Part shown: positions 16,317-25,967 of the stretch, piece by piece
Layout: every line of letters begins with the position of its first letter
Numbering within the stretch: position 1 is the first letter of the stretch
Source of the DNA: Litchfieldella anticariensis FP35 = DSM 16096
GTDB lineage: Bacteria; Pseudomonadota; Gammaproteobacteria; Pseudomonadales; Halomonadaceae
Length of the DNA stretch: 64,000 nt
Assembly (NCBI RefSeq): GCF_000409775.1
Contig: NZ_KE332388.1
Location: 373,472-437,471, forward strand
Direction of reading: 5' to 3'
Translations under genes and position numbers: made by a program
The notes under the pieces: model-generated
Told to the model about the DNA's origin: nothing
Databases searched by the model: none
Seen by the model: only the letters and a program-made list of their open reading frames with translations

Positions 16317-17318
16317 TTACTTCTCGCGAATCCCTTTCCCTGGCAACCGCTCACGGTCATGCGGACGCTCGAAATCGAGTAGCGGGCCCTTGGGCACGAT
16401 ACGGGTAGGGTTGATGGTGTCGTGGCTGTAGTAGTAATGGCGCTGGATATGCTCCAGGTTCACCGTCTCCGCCACGCCGGGCCACTGATAAAGCTCACGC
16501 AGGTAGTTCGAGAGATTGGGATAGTCCTCGATGCGTTTGAGGTTGCACTTGAAGTGGCCATGGTAAACGGCATCGAAACGTATCAAGGTGGTGAACAACC
16601 GGATGTCGGCCTCGGTCAGCCATTCGCCGGCCAGGTATCGAGACTCGTCCAGACGCCTCTCGATACGCTCCAGCGCTTCGAACAGTGCAGTGACATGCTT
16701 GTCGTAGACACTCTGCTCGGTGGCGAACCCTGCCTTGTAGACGCCATTGTTGATGTGGTCATAGACATCGGCATTGACGGCATCGATAGTCTTGCGCAGG
16801 TCCTCGGGGTAGAAGTCCAGGCGATTGCCGGTGAGCCCGTCGAAGGCGGAATTGAACATCCGTATCAACTCAGCAGACTCGTTGTTGACGATACGTCCCT
16901 GCGCTTTATCCCACAGGATCGGTACCGTGACGCGACCAGTGTATTGCGGATCGGTCAGGGTATAGAGCTGGTGATGGAACGACACACCATTGACAGGGTC
17001 GCCACTGGAGCCCTCCTCGAGGTTGTAGGTCCACCCTTGGTCGAGCATCAGCGGACTGACATAGGACATGCCGATCAAATTCTCGAGTCCTTTGAGCTTA
17101 CGCAATATCAAGGTGCGATGCGCCCAAGGACAAGCCAACGAAACATAGAGATGATAACGGTCGGCTTCGGCAGGTACACCCGGTTGGCCATTTGGGCCCG
17201 GCTCTCCTTTAGCCGTTACCCAGTCACGAAGTTTGGCGGACTCGCGAACGAACTCACCACCGTGTTTCTTGGTGTCGTACCACTGATCATGCCACTTGCC
17301 ATCGATCAACTGGCCCAT
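16317..17318 (-). CDS. Glutathionyl-hydroquinone reductase (Xi-class GST, YqjG/EcM4-like)
   Basis: A 333-aa glutathione transferase of the Omega-like/Xi class. These enzymes reduce glutathionyl-(hydro)quinones using a catalytic Cys and GSH. The N-terminal thioredoxin fold carries the active-site Cys in YVSLACPWAHRTLI, followed by PILWDKAQGRIVNNESAEL. The helical C-terminal domain has YLAGEWLTEADIRLFTTLIRFD and the conserved HFKCNLKRI and HYYYSHDTINPTRIVPKGP. ATG 17318 is chosen because AGGAG is 6 nt upstream; an ATG two codons earlier abuts the AGGAG. Divergent or independent of the LysR gene next to it. Confidence 0.93.
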   Translation of the reverse strand: MGQLIDGKWHDQWYDTKKHGGEFVRESAKLRDWVTAKGEPGPNGQPGVPAEADRYHLYVSLACPWAHRTLILRKLKGLENLIGMSYVSPLMLDQGWTYNLEEGSSGDPVNGVSFHHQLYTLTDPQYTGRVTVPILWDKAQGRIVNNESAELIRMFNSAFDGLTGNRLDFYPEDLRKTIDAVNADVYDHINNGVYKAGFATEQSVYDKHVTALFEALERIERRLDESRYLAGEWLTEADIRLFTTLIRFDAVYHGHFKCNLKRIEDYPNLSNYLRELYQWPGVAETVNLEHIQRHYYYSHDTINPTRIVPKGPLLDFERPHDRERLPGKGIREK

Positions 17319-17367
17319 GGTCATCTCCTGAAAGACTTGGGAAATATTGCCCCCAGCCTAAACCGAT

Positions 17368-18318
17368 TCAGTCGATGCTCAAGCGCATGTTTTTCGCCTC
17401 TCCATTCGATAAAATCGAATGATCATGCTTTGGACAACAGGTCTTCACGGCGGTCATCAGAGCATTGGCCATGGCACGTGTCGCTGGTCCAGCACGATCC
17501 CGATCACGGTAGATGAGTTGCATGGGCGCCTCCCGAATACCGCCGGCAGAAAGCGGTAAGGGCGTCAGGCGTCCCTCGTCCAGGGCATCACGAATCAAGG
17601 TTTCCGGCACCCAGGCAAAGCCCAGGCCGCGTTCGAGCATGCCTACCGACGTGCTCAGGTGGCTCACCGTCCAGCGCTGCTCGGCCTTGAGCCAACCGGA
17701 ATCCATCGACTGGCGCAGCGCCGAGTCACGCACCACCAACTGCCGGTGTTGTTCCAGGTCGCGCAAGTCCAACTCGCGCTCGAGGCGCTGGAGGGCATGC
17801 GACGGATGCGCCACGGCGATGAAGTTGACGGTCACCAACGGTTCACCAAGGAAGCCCTGCGCCGCCAGGCCCGACACTACCAGGTCCGCGCGACCGTCGT
17901 AGAGCATCTCGACTCCACCGTTGAGCACCGTTTCATGCAACTGCACCCGCACATGCGGAAAGGCAGCAGAGAAGGTCTCCAAGGCATGGGCCAAGGCATC
18001 GGGTGGAAAAATCTGGTCCACCGCCAGCACTACCTCGGCCTCGAGCCCTTCGGCCAAGCGTTCTGCCACGTCTTCCAGCGCGACAGCACTTTCGATCAAC
18101 TGTCGCGCACGGCGCAGCAGCATCTCTCCAGCCTCGGTCAGGCGTACCTGACGCCCTACCGGCTCCAGCACTTGTACACCCAACTGCTCCTCGATCTTGT
18201 GAACCGCATGGTTCAGCGTTGAGGGACTCTTGTGAATCGCCTCAGCGGCACGCGCGAAACCGCCATGGTCGATGACGGCAGCCAGCATCTGCCATTGCGC
18301 CAGTGTGACACGCGACAT
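17368..18318 (-). CDS. LysR-family transcriptional regulator
   Basis: A 316-aa LysR protein: N-terminal winged HTH (about 5-65, FARAAEAIHKSPSTLNHAVHKIEEQLG) and a periplasmic-binding-like effector domain (about 90-300). ATG 18318 has AGGAA 6 nt upstream. The gene is divergent from the pirin gene, with 98 bp between. That gap contains ATTATGTGCTTAAT (18347-18360) and TTTTCGAAAA (18360-18369), both dyads of the sort LysR proteins bind. It probably controls the pirin gene and/or itself. Confidence 0.92.
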   Translation of the reverse strand: MSRVTLAQWQMLAAVIDHGGFARAAEAIHKSPSTLNHAVHKIEEQLGVQVLEPVGRQVRLTEAGEMLLRRARQLIESAVALEDVAERLAEGLEAEVVLAVDQIFPPDALAHALETFSAAFPHVRVQLHETVLNGGVEMLYDGRADLVVSGLAAQGFLGEPLVTVNFIAVAHPSHALQRLERELDLRDLEQHRQLVVRDSALRQSMDSGWLKAEQRWTVSHLSTSVGMLERGLGFAWVPETLIRDALDEGRLTPLPLSAGGIREAPMQLIYRDRDRAGPATRAMANALMTAVKTCCPKHDHSILSNGEAKNMRLSID

Positions 18319-18346
18319 TTCGATTTCCTCGAACGATGGAAGCCAA

Positions 18347-18369
18347 ATTATGTGCTTAATTTTCGAAAA
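18347..18369. promoter_or_regulatory. Candidate LysR operator region (pirin/LysR divergent promoter)
   Basis: Two adjacent dyads, ATTA-N6-TAAT and TTTTCGAAAA, in the AT-rich 98-bp intergenic gap. The T-N11-A-type symmetry fits LysR binding; assignment is inferred. Confidence 0.35.
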
Positions 18370-18416
18370 ATACGGCCTAAAATACCAGTAATGCATTTCA
18401 CCAAGGGGATAATCAT

Positions 18417-19268
18417 ATGCCGACCTCCGCATCCTCCCAACGACACGTCACTCGCCTGCTCGAAAGCCTCCCCAGCCAAGACGGCGATGGCGTCAAGATT
18501 CGTCGAATCCATGACTTCGGTGGTGGGCTCGACCCCTTCCTGATGCTCGACGAACTCGGCTCCGACCAACCGGACGATTACATCGGCGGTTTCCCACCGC
18601 ATCCACATCGTGGCATCCAGACACTGACCTACGTCATCCATGGCGGCCTAACCCACGAGGACCATATGGGTCATGCCAGCACCATCAATGCTGGCGATGC
18701 CCAGTGGATGCATACTGGTCGTGGCATCATCCATTCGGAAATGCCATTGACAGACAGCCAGGGCTTGCACGCTTTTCAGCTATGGCTGAACCTGCCCGCC
18801 AAGGATAAACTCAGCCCGGCCACCTACCGCAATGTGCGTCGTCATGAAATGCCGACGCTGACCAGTAAGGGGGCTCGGCTCATCGCACTGGGTGGAAGCT
18901 GGCAATTCAAGGATGGCACTTCAGTCAGCGGCCCGCTCGAGGCTTTAGCTGGGACAGGGGCGGTGGCCCACGTCACGTTGGACGAAGGAGGGGCCTTGTC
19001 ACTGGTCAACTCGGCGCCCACATTGCTGCTCTATGTCTTCGACGGCGAGCTGTCGATCGCGGGACAAGACATCGGACAAGGTCGTCTTGCTAAACTCAGT
19101 GAAGGCCAAGAGGTATCACTTTCCAGTCCCACAGGGGCCCAAGCATTGATATTGGCGGGCACTCCACATCAGGAACCCATCGCTCATTACGGCCCTTTCG
19201 TGATGAATACCAGGGATGAGTTGGAGCAGACATTGACAGAGTATCGAAATGGCACGTTGACGGATTAA
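18417..19268 (+). CDS. Pirin family protein
   Basis: A 283-aa bicupin. The N-terminal cupin (about 20-135) holds the pirin metal motif: His residues in GFPPHPHRGIQTLTYV and in LTHEDHMGH, and the Glu of GRGIIHSEMP. The C-terminal pirin domain (about 160-280) follows. Several bacterial pirins, such as YhhW, show quercetinase activity; others bind metabolic enzymes. AAGGGG precedes the ATG by 9 nt. Divergent from the LysR regulator. Confidence 0.93.
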   Translation: MPTSASSQRHVTRLLESLPSQDGDGVKIRRIHDFGGGLDPFLMLDELGSDQPDDYIGGFPPHPHRGIQTLTYVIHGGLTHEDHMGHASTINAGDAQWMHTGRGIIHSEMPLTDSQGLHAFQLWLNLPAKDKLSPATYRNVRRHEMPTLTSKGARLIALGGSWQFKDGTSVSGPLEALAGTGAVAHVTLDEGGALSLVNSAPTLLLYVFDGELSIAGQDIGQGRLAKLSEGQEVSLSSPTGAQALILAGTPHQEPIAHYGPFVMNTRDELEQTLTEYRNGTLTD

Positions 19269-19359
19269 ACATTGGTCACAGTCCCATTGATTAAAATTTA
19301 ACCATCTCCAAAGCAAAAAACAGTCGTCGAATCCACTCCCTTTTTTCGATTGACTCAGA

Positions 19360-19390
19360 CTCGAGACCACTGAAACCGAGTGGTCTCGAG
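19360..19390. terminator. 12-bp perfect hairpin upstream of the M23 peptidase gene
   Basis: CTCGAGACCACT / AGTGGTCTCGAG with a 7-nt loop, followed by CCGCGCTTCCTTTT. It lies about 90 nt after the pirin stop and could act as its terminator, although the T-tract is interrupted. Confidence 0.5.
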
Positions 19391-19495
19391 CCGCGCTTCC
19401 TTTTACTGTATTTACATACAGACTAGGCAGGTCTTACGTCATGGGTTATGGTTCTTCTGCCTTTTTATATCCATCTAACACGTACGGCCTTTAAC

Positions 19496-21211
19496 ATGTT
19501 GCGAATTCTTCATTCGCTGCCCCGCACGCATAAATTGTTACTTTTACCGGTCGCCACTATGGTCACCGTGCTGGGCGCACAAAAAATTTTCAGTGCTTTC
19601 GATGGAAATGACACTGACAGCAACTCTGCTATAGTTTCCATCCCCATCGATCTTGACTCTTCAAGCGATGCGCCACTAGTCGCCAGCAAATCTCCTGTTG
19701 CAGAAGCCGTTCAACGAGCAACGAACGAGCGAGATGCCACTCGCCAACCCGTGCCAATCAACGAACTGGCCGTTCAAGAAATCATGGATATCGACTTCGT
19801 TTCGCCTGTCTTGGCCAATGAAGACGAGCAAGAATCCATTGGCCCTATGGCATCTTCGGCCTCGACTTCCGAAGCTAAGGACGACTCCTCTTCCAGAGTA
19901 TCCAAGCGTATCGACAATGACGTGCTGCATCTCGCCATGACATTGCCGACGCGACTCGCCCCGGAAGAAGAGATGTCTCATGACGAACTCGCGGATGGAA
20001 CGTCATACGACGACTTCTCCGCAGATCCCTTGGTATTGTTCGACAACAACAATGTATTCCTCGATGAGGAAATCGTCGCGCAACAAACCTATACCCCGGA
20101 ATGGCAAGCCTATACCGTACAGCCAGGCGATACTTTCGCTGTTCTGGCCGAGCGTAATCTAGGGTTGGGTTATAGTGAAGTCATGAGCCTTCTCGATAGC
20201 CTTCCCGATGAGAAAGTGTTGACGCGGCTACGGGTCGGACGCAACTTCGAGTATCAACTCGACAGGAATGATCAGTTGCTGGCGCTACGCATCATGAAGA
20301 ATGCTCGTAGTGGCTATCTGATCGAACGCGATGAGAACGGGGACTTCGACATCGCCAGCATCGAGAAGGCAGGCGAGCCGACTCAGCGGCTGTTTGCCGG
20401 TACCGTAAGCGGTAGCTTCGGCTTATCGGCCGAAGCGACGGGCCTAACCGCCGCCGAAGTTGCCCAGCTCAGCAACCTTCTCTCGAAAAAACTCGACTTT
20501 CGCCGCGACACCCGTCGCGGCGATAGCTTTCAGGTGCTGGTCGAATACGATGTCATCGACGGGCAAAACCTCGACCCACGCATCCTTGCCGTCCAGTATG
20601 CAGGAGCACGGATGGATCTGACCGTGGTTCGCAACAGCACCGACGATCGCTTCTATACGCCGGAAGGCAACAGTCTCGATCCTGCCTTCGCACGCTATCC
20701 GTTCTCTGGCAGTTATCGCCTGAGCTCCTCATTCAACCTCCAGCGCAAGCATCCGATTACCGGTCGTATCAGCCCGCATTACGGTACCGATTTTGCCATG
20801 CCGAGTGGCACATCAGTCATCACTCCCGCCGATGGACGCGTTGAAAAAGTGGGCAGTCATCCGCTTGCGGGGCGCTTCGTAGTCATACGCCACGACAATG
20901 GCTATCGGACTCGTTATCTTCACCTCTCAAGGCCCTTGGTCGATCGTGGCGACCGTGTAACCATGGGCGAGCGCATCGCCCTTTCCGGTAATACCGGCCG
21001 TAGCACAGGCCCTCACCTGCACTATGAAGTGATGGTCAATAGCCAGCGAGTCGATCCCATGCGCGTCGACTTGCCGGAAAACCAAAGCCTTCAGGGTGAT
21101 GCCTTAGCCGCCTTCCAGCGTGAGTCCGAGCCCTTGCTGGCCGCACTCGAAAGTGGCGAAACCGGCACCGTGGTGGCCAGCCGCAGCTCGCGCAACAACG
21201 ACGGTACCTGA
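19496..21211 (+). CDS. M23-family murein endopeptidase, MepM-like
   Basis: A 571-aa inner-membrane-anchored peptidoglycan hydrolase. It has a short basic N-terminus (LHSLPRTHKLLLLP, as in MepM proteins) with one membrane segment to about residue 33, an acidic low-complexity linker (about 35-200), a LysM-like/OapA region (about 215-330) and a C-terminal lysostaphin-type domain. That domain carries the zinc/active-site residues in HYGTDFAMPSGT, RYLHLS and GPHLHYEVMVN. Such enzymes cut D-Ala-mDAP crosslinks during wall growth. An ATG 16 codons upstream (19448) is possible, but this start matches family N-termini. Confidence 0.9.
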   Translation: MLRILHSLPRTHKLLLLPVATMVTVLGAQKIFSAFDGNDTDSNSAIVSIPIDLDSSSDAPLVASKSPVAEAVQRATNERDATRQPVPINELAVQEIMDIDFVSPVLANEDEQESIGPMASSASTSEAKDDSSSRVSKRIDNDVLHLAMTLPTRLAPEEEMSHDELADGTSYDDFSADPLVLFDNNNVFLDEEIVAQQTYTPEWQAYTVQPGDTFAVLAERNLGLGYSEVMSLLDSLPDEKVLTRLRVGRNFEYQLDRNDQLLALRIMKNARSGYLIERDENGDFDIASIEKAGEPTQRLFAGTVSGSFGLSAEATGLTAAEVAQLSNLLSKKLDFRRDTRRGDSFQVLVEYDVIDGQNLDPRILAVQYAGARMDLTVVRNSTDDRFYTPEGNSLDPAFARYPFSGSYRLSSSFNLQRKHPITGRISPHYGTDFAMPSGTSVITPADGRVEKVGSHPLAGRFVVIRHDNGYRTRYLHLSRPLVDRGDRVTMGERIALSGNTGRSTGPHLHYEVMVNSQRVDPMRVDLPENQSLQGDALAAFQRESEPLLAALESGETGTVVASRSSRNNDGT

Positions 21212-21234
21212 TCGTCGATATCCCCCCCTCGATA

Positions 21235-21266
21235 CGCCGCCGCCCCGCTTTTGCGGGGCGGCGGCG
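21235..21266. terminator. GC-rich 14-bp hairpin between convergent genes
   Basis: CGCCGCCGCCCCGC-tttt-GCGGGGCGGCGGCG, a perfect stem in the 63-bp gap between the convergent M23 and NCS1 genes; a likely bidirectional terminator without a strong T tract. Confidence 0.7.
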
Positions 21267-21274
21267 TTAGGAGG

Positions 21275-22786
21275 TCAGGAAAGTCGCTCTGTATCAACGG
21301 ACACTATCGGGACCACCTGCTGTACGGGAGACAAGAGCGGACTCACCACGTAGTAGATAGCAGCTCCCAGTAGCGATCCAGTGAACCAGCCGTAATCGTA
21401 GAACCAGTTCATGGTACCGGTCGTCAGTGCTATCAGAGTCAGGACTACGGGAACACCGAAGGCAATGAAACCCGCCACATTGATTGCCGGGTAGCTCTTG
21501 TTGTCTTGATAGAGGCTTGGTACATCCAGAGACTGGCGCTTGATCAGGAAGTAGTCCACCGCCATGATGCCGGCGATCGGCCCCAACAGGCTCGAATACC
21601 CCAGCAACCAGTTCGAGTAGAGGCTTTCCAAGGTTACCCCCGAAGTGATCACACCGGCCTTTTGCAACAAGTCATATCCCATCAACAACACCCCTACCAA
21701 GCCAGTGATCAGCACGCCACGGGTATGATTGACCAGCTTCGGTGCCACGTTCTGAAAGTCGTTGGTCGGTGAGACGATATTGGCCGCCGTATTGGTGGAT
21801 AACGTCGCCACGATGATCAACACCATGGCGATACTCACCCAGAAGGGATTATCGATCATGCCAATCAGGTTGACTGGATCAGCAACCGTCTGGCCAACCA
21901 GTGACTCTGAAGCGGCGGTCATCACCACGCCCAAGGCGGCAAAGAAGAACATGGTCAATGGCAAGCCGAGCACTTGGCCGACGATCTGGTCCTTCTGACT
22001 TCTGGCAAAGCGGCTGAAATCAGGGATGTTCAGTGACAGCGTGGCCCAAAACCCGACCATGGCGGTCAAACCGGCAAAGAAGTAACCGTAAACCGATGCC
22101 CCCTCTGGACGCGACGGTGGTTGCGCAAGCAACTCGGTCATCGACATATGCGGCCAGGCCCAGAACATGAGCCCCACTCCTACCGCTAGCAGCAGGGGTG
22201 CCGCCAGGGTCTCCAACCATTTGATCGACTCGGCACCGCGTATCACCACATACAGATTCATGGCACCGAAGACGAAGAAGCCAATCACTTCACCGACGCC
22301 ACCCAATGCCCTCCAAGGGGGAAAGATGGCCGACAGCAACAAATGGATAGCCAAGCCACCGAACATGGTCTGGATACCGAACCAGCCACAACCGACCAAG
22401 GCTCGTATCAGACACGGAACATTGGAGCCCAGGATACCGAATGACGAACGCAGCACCACAGGAAAAGGAATACCGAACTTGGTTCCAGGAAAGGCGTTCA
22501 ACGTCAACGGAACCAACACCACCACGTTGGCCAGCAGAATGGCCAGCAGCGCTTCTCCGACACTTAGCCCGAAATAAGCGGTGAGCACACCACCCAAGGT
22601 GTAAGTCGGCACACAGATCGACATTCCCACCCATAGCGCAGCGACATTCCAGAATGACCAGGTGCGTTCCCTGGCTTTGGTCGGTGCAATATCGGGGTTG
22701 AAGCGAGGACTGTCATGGACATCGCTGCCCTCTTCCAGCTCTATCAAGCCTTTCTTGTCCACCATCCGAGATGTCTTGACGGTCAT
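21275..22786 (-). CDS. NCS1-family nucleobase/hydantoin:cation symporter
   Basis: A 503-aa membrane protein with about 12 helices, of the NCS1 (purine/cytosine permease, Mhp1-like) family. Characteristic segments are WSFWNVAALWVGMSICVPTY, GIPFPVVLRSSFGILGSN and SLNIPDFSRFARS. NCS1 proteins import uracil, allantoin, hydantoins or cytosine with Na+ or H+. Divergence from the pyrimidine-degradation operon suggests uracil, thymine or dihydropyrimidine as substrate. ATG 22786 has AGGAG 7 nt upstream. Confidence 0.9.
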   Translation of the reverse strand: MTVKTSRMVDKKGLIELEEGSDVHDSPRFNPDIAPTKARERTWSFWNVAALWVGMSICVPTYTLGGVLTAYFGLSVGEALLAILLANVVVLVPLTLNAFPGTKFGIPFPVVLRSSFGILGSNVPCLIRALVGCGWFGIQTMFGGLAIHLLLSAIFPPWRALGGVGEVIGFFVFGAMNLYVVIRGAESIKWLETLAAPLLLAVGVGLMFWAWPHMSMTELLAQPPSRPEGASVYGYFFAGLTAMVGFWATLSLNIPDFSRFARSQKDQIVGQVLGLPLTMFFFAALGVVMTAASESLVGQTVADPVNLIGMIDNPFWVSIAMVLIIVATLSTNTAANIVSPTNDFQNVAPKLVNHTRGVLITGLVGVLLMGYDLLQKAGVITSGVTLESLYSNWLLGYSSLLGPIAGIMAVDYFLIKRQSLDVPSLYQDNKSYPAINVAGFIAFGVPVVLTLIALTTGTMNWFYDYGWFTGSLLGAAIYYVVSPLLSPVQQVVPIVSVDTERLS

Positions 22787-23412
22787 TGTTGTTCTCCTCG
22801 TCACTGGGAAATTCGCGACGCCTTCTGGCGAGCGTGCCAAATGCGACGCAATAAGCATGCCCAAGCGCCCTCCTTGGCCGTGGAATACCCAAAGCGATGA
22901 CACTCGAGCTGCTGATCTTCTTCAGCAACTCGATGATTTCCAGGAAAAACTGACCCCAGGGACAGGAAACAGAATTCACTGAATAATATTGATTTGTTGT
23001 TGTCATCACTCATCACCGACATGCTTCATGACAGGCTAGTCAGTTTTCATCATGGTTCAAGAGGCAATGTAAATAAAGTCAGAAATCGAGAAAGAAAAAT
23101 CATAAGATATTGTTAATAACAGATTTTTTCTCTTAACTTCAGCTATCACTAAATTTAATCATCCTTTCACCAATTTGGTGAATGCGTGAAAGAAATGACA
23201 AATATTTCTTTTATTACAATGCATTACCAAGCAGATTGCCGCCCCGAATAAAAAACTTGCACGATACCCTATATAGCGACTAGCTTTCAAAAAGCTGACT
23301 CAATAGACAGCTTTTGAACCAAAATTCATCGTGGCTGCCCTCAACGTCTTGCCAAGTCAATGGCAAGACGTGGTCCGGCTCGAAAACAAGCACAACAAGG
23401 GTGAAAACTCCC
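22787..23412. other. 626-bp AT-rich divergent control region (NCS1 / pyrimidine operon)
   Basis: No supported gene. Base composition is markedly AT-rich from about 22980 to 23310. The region holds the perfect palindrome at 23166-23182 and a second dyad AGCTTTCAAAAAGCT at about 23283-23297. It probably contains both promoters for the NCS1 transporter and the ureidopropionase-hydA-preTA operon; no unambiguous -35/-10 pair could be picked. Confidence 0.5.
23166..23182. promoter_or_regulatory. 17-bp perfect palindrome, candidate RutR-like operator
   Basis: TTCACCAATTTGGTGAA has arms TTCACCAA/TTGGTGAA. It resembles the E. coli RutR consensus TTGACCA-N2-TGGTCAA. The TetR-family gene at 28671-29291 has RutR-like character, so this is its probable target in the divergent pyrimidine promoter region. 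Confidence 0.55.
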
Positions 23413-24279
23413 ATGCAGAAAATGAAGATCGGTCTCATTCAAATGGGCCTGAAAGCCAATACCGACCTGGAACCTGCTGCCATTCGCGATGCCATGAACG
23501 AAGCCCATCTGCCACTGATCCAGCAGGCCGCCGATGCCGGTGTTCAGGTGTTGTGCTTTCAGGAAGTGTTCAATCAGCCCTACTTCTGCCCCAGCCAGGA
23601 TCCCAAATGGTACGCCGCCGCCGAGCGTGTTCCGGAAGGCCCCACCTGCCAATGGATGCAGAAGCTTGCCGGCCAGCACCGCATGGTGATGATCGTACCG
23701 ATCTACGAGGAAACCGTGACCGGTGTTTATTACAACACTGCCGCGGTGTTCGATGCCGACGGCAGCTACCTGGGCAAGTACCACAAGACGCATATCCCCC
23801 AGATCGCCGGGTTCTGGGAGAAGTTCTACTTCAAACCCGGCAAGTCGGAGTGGCCGGTATTCGATACCGCCTACGGCAAGATCGGCGTGTACATCTGCTA
23901 CGACCGCCACTTCCCCGAAGGCTGGCGCGCCTTGGCCCTGAACGGTGCCGAAGTGATCTTCAACCCATCGGCCACCGTGGCCGGGCTTTCCCAATACCTG
24001 TGGGAACTCGAGCAACCCGCATCCGCCGCCGCCAATGGCTGCTTCATCGCCGCCATCAATCGCGTCGGCACCGAGGCACCGTGGAATATCGGCGAGTTCT
24101 ACGGCTCCTCGTACATCGTCAATCCACGCGGCCAAATCGAAGCCCAAGCCAGCGACAAGGATGACGAGCTCCTCATCCATGAAATCGACCTCGCGATGGT
24201 GCGCGAGGTACGTAACAACTGGCAGTTCTTCCGTGATCGCAGGCCGGATGCGTACGCCCGCCTGACCGACGGTGAATAG
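23413..24279 (+). CDS. Beta-ureidopropionase (N-carbamoyl-beta-alanine amidohydrolase)
   Basis: A 288-aa nitrilase-superfamily amidohydrolase. The catalytic triad is visible: Glu in LCFQEVFNQPYF, Lys in LGKYHKTHIPQ, and Cys in GVYICYDRHFPEGWR. The sequence is close to the bacterial ureidopropionase branch that converts N-carbamoyl-beta-alanine to beta-alanine, CO2 and ammonia, the last step of reductive pyrimidine breakdown. The start at 23413 has AAGGG upstream; the frame is open earlier but lacks family sequence. The dihydropyrimidinase gene follows 50 bp later. Confidence 0.9.
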   Translation: MQKMKIGLIQMGLKANTDLEPAAIRDAMNEAHLPLIQQAADAGVQVLCFQEVFNQPYFCPSQDPKWYAAAERVPEGPTCQWMQKLAGQHRMVMIVPIYEETVTGVYYNTAAVFDADGSYLGKYHKTHIPQIAGFWEKFYFKPGKSEWPVFDTAYGKIGVYICYDRHFPEGWRALALNGAEVIFNPSATVAGLSQYLWELEQPASAAANGCFIAAINRVGTEAPWNIGEFYGSSYIVNPRGQIEAQASDKDDELLIHEIDLAMVREVRNNWQFFRDRRPDAYARLTDGE

Positions 24280-24311
24280 GCGGTCTGAGCTAAATCACAC
24301 GCAACGTATAA

Positions 24312-25772
<1,461 letters not shown>

Positions 25773-25795
25773 ACGGTAGTTCTCATCGTGTCCTG

Positions 25796-25938
25796 AGAGG
25801 GTGTTTACAAATGTGACGAGCGATGGTCAGGCAAGGCGAAATCAGCCGAAAAAGCGAAGTTTACGAGGTTGTAAATGAGCATTTTGAGGCTGATTTCAAC
25901 GCAGTATGGCCGAGCGCAGTAGTTTGTAAACACCCTCT
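25796..25938. repeat. 143-bp foldback element 1 (between hydA and preT)
   Basis: Terminal inverted repeats AGAGGGTGTTTACAAA (25796-25811) and TTTGTAAACACCCTCT (25923-25938) are perfect. Read on the minus strand, the core matches foldbacks at 46806 and 59736: GCGTTGAAATCAGCCTCAA, then a TGCTCATTTAC..CGTAAACT block, then CCTTGCCTGACCATCGCTCG. It carries no ORF. The element lies inside an operon, 23 nt after the hydA stop. Confidence 0.85.
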
Positions 25939-25967
25939 GATAGAACTGAACAAGAAGAGGCATCACC

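Noticed and set aside
25796-25938. Foldback considered as an insertion sequence with transposase
   Set aside because: Only 143 bp, no ORF and no target-site duplication could be recognised; classed as a non-autonomous repeat.
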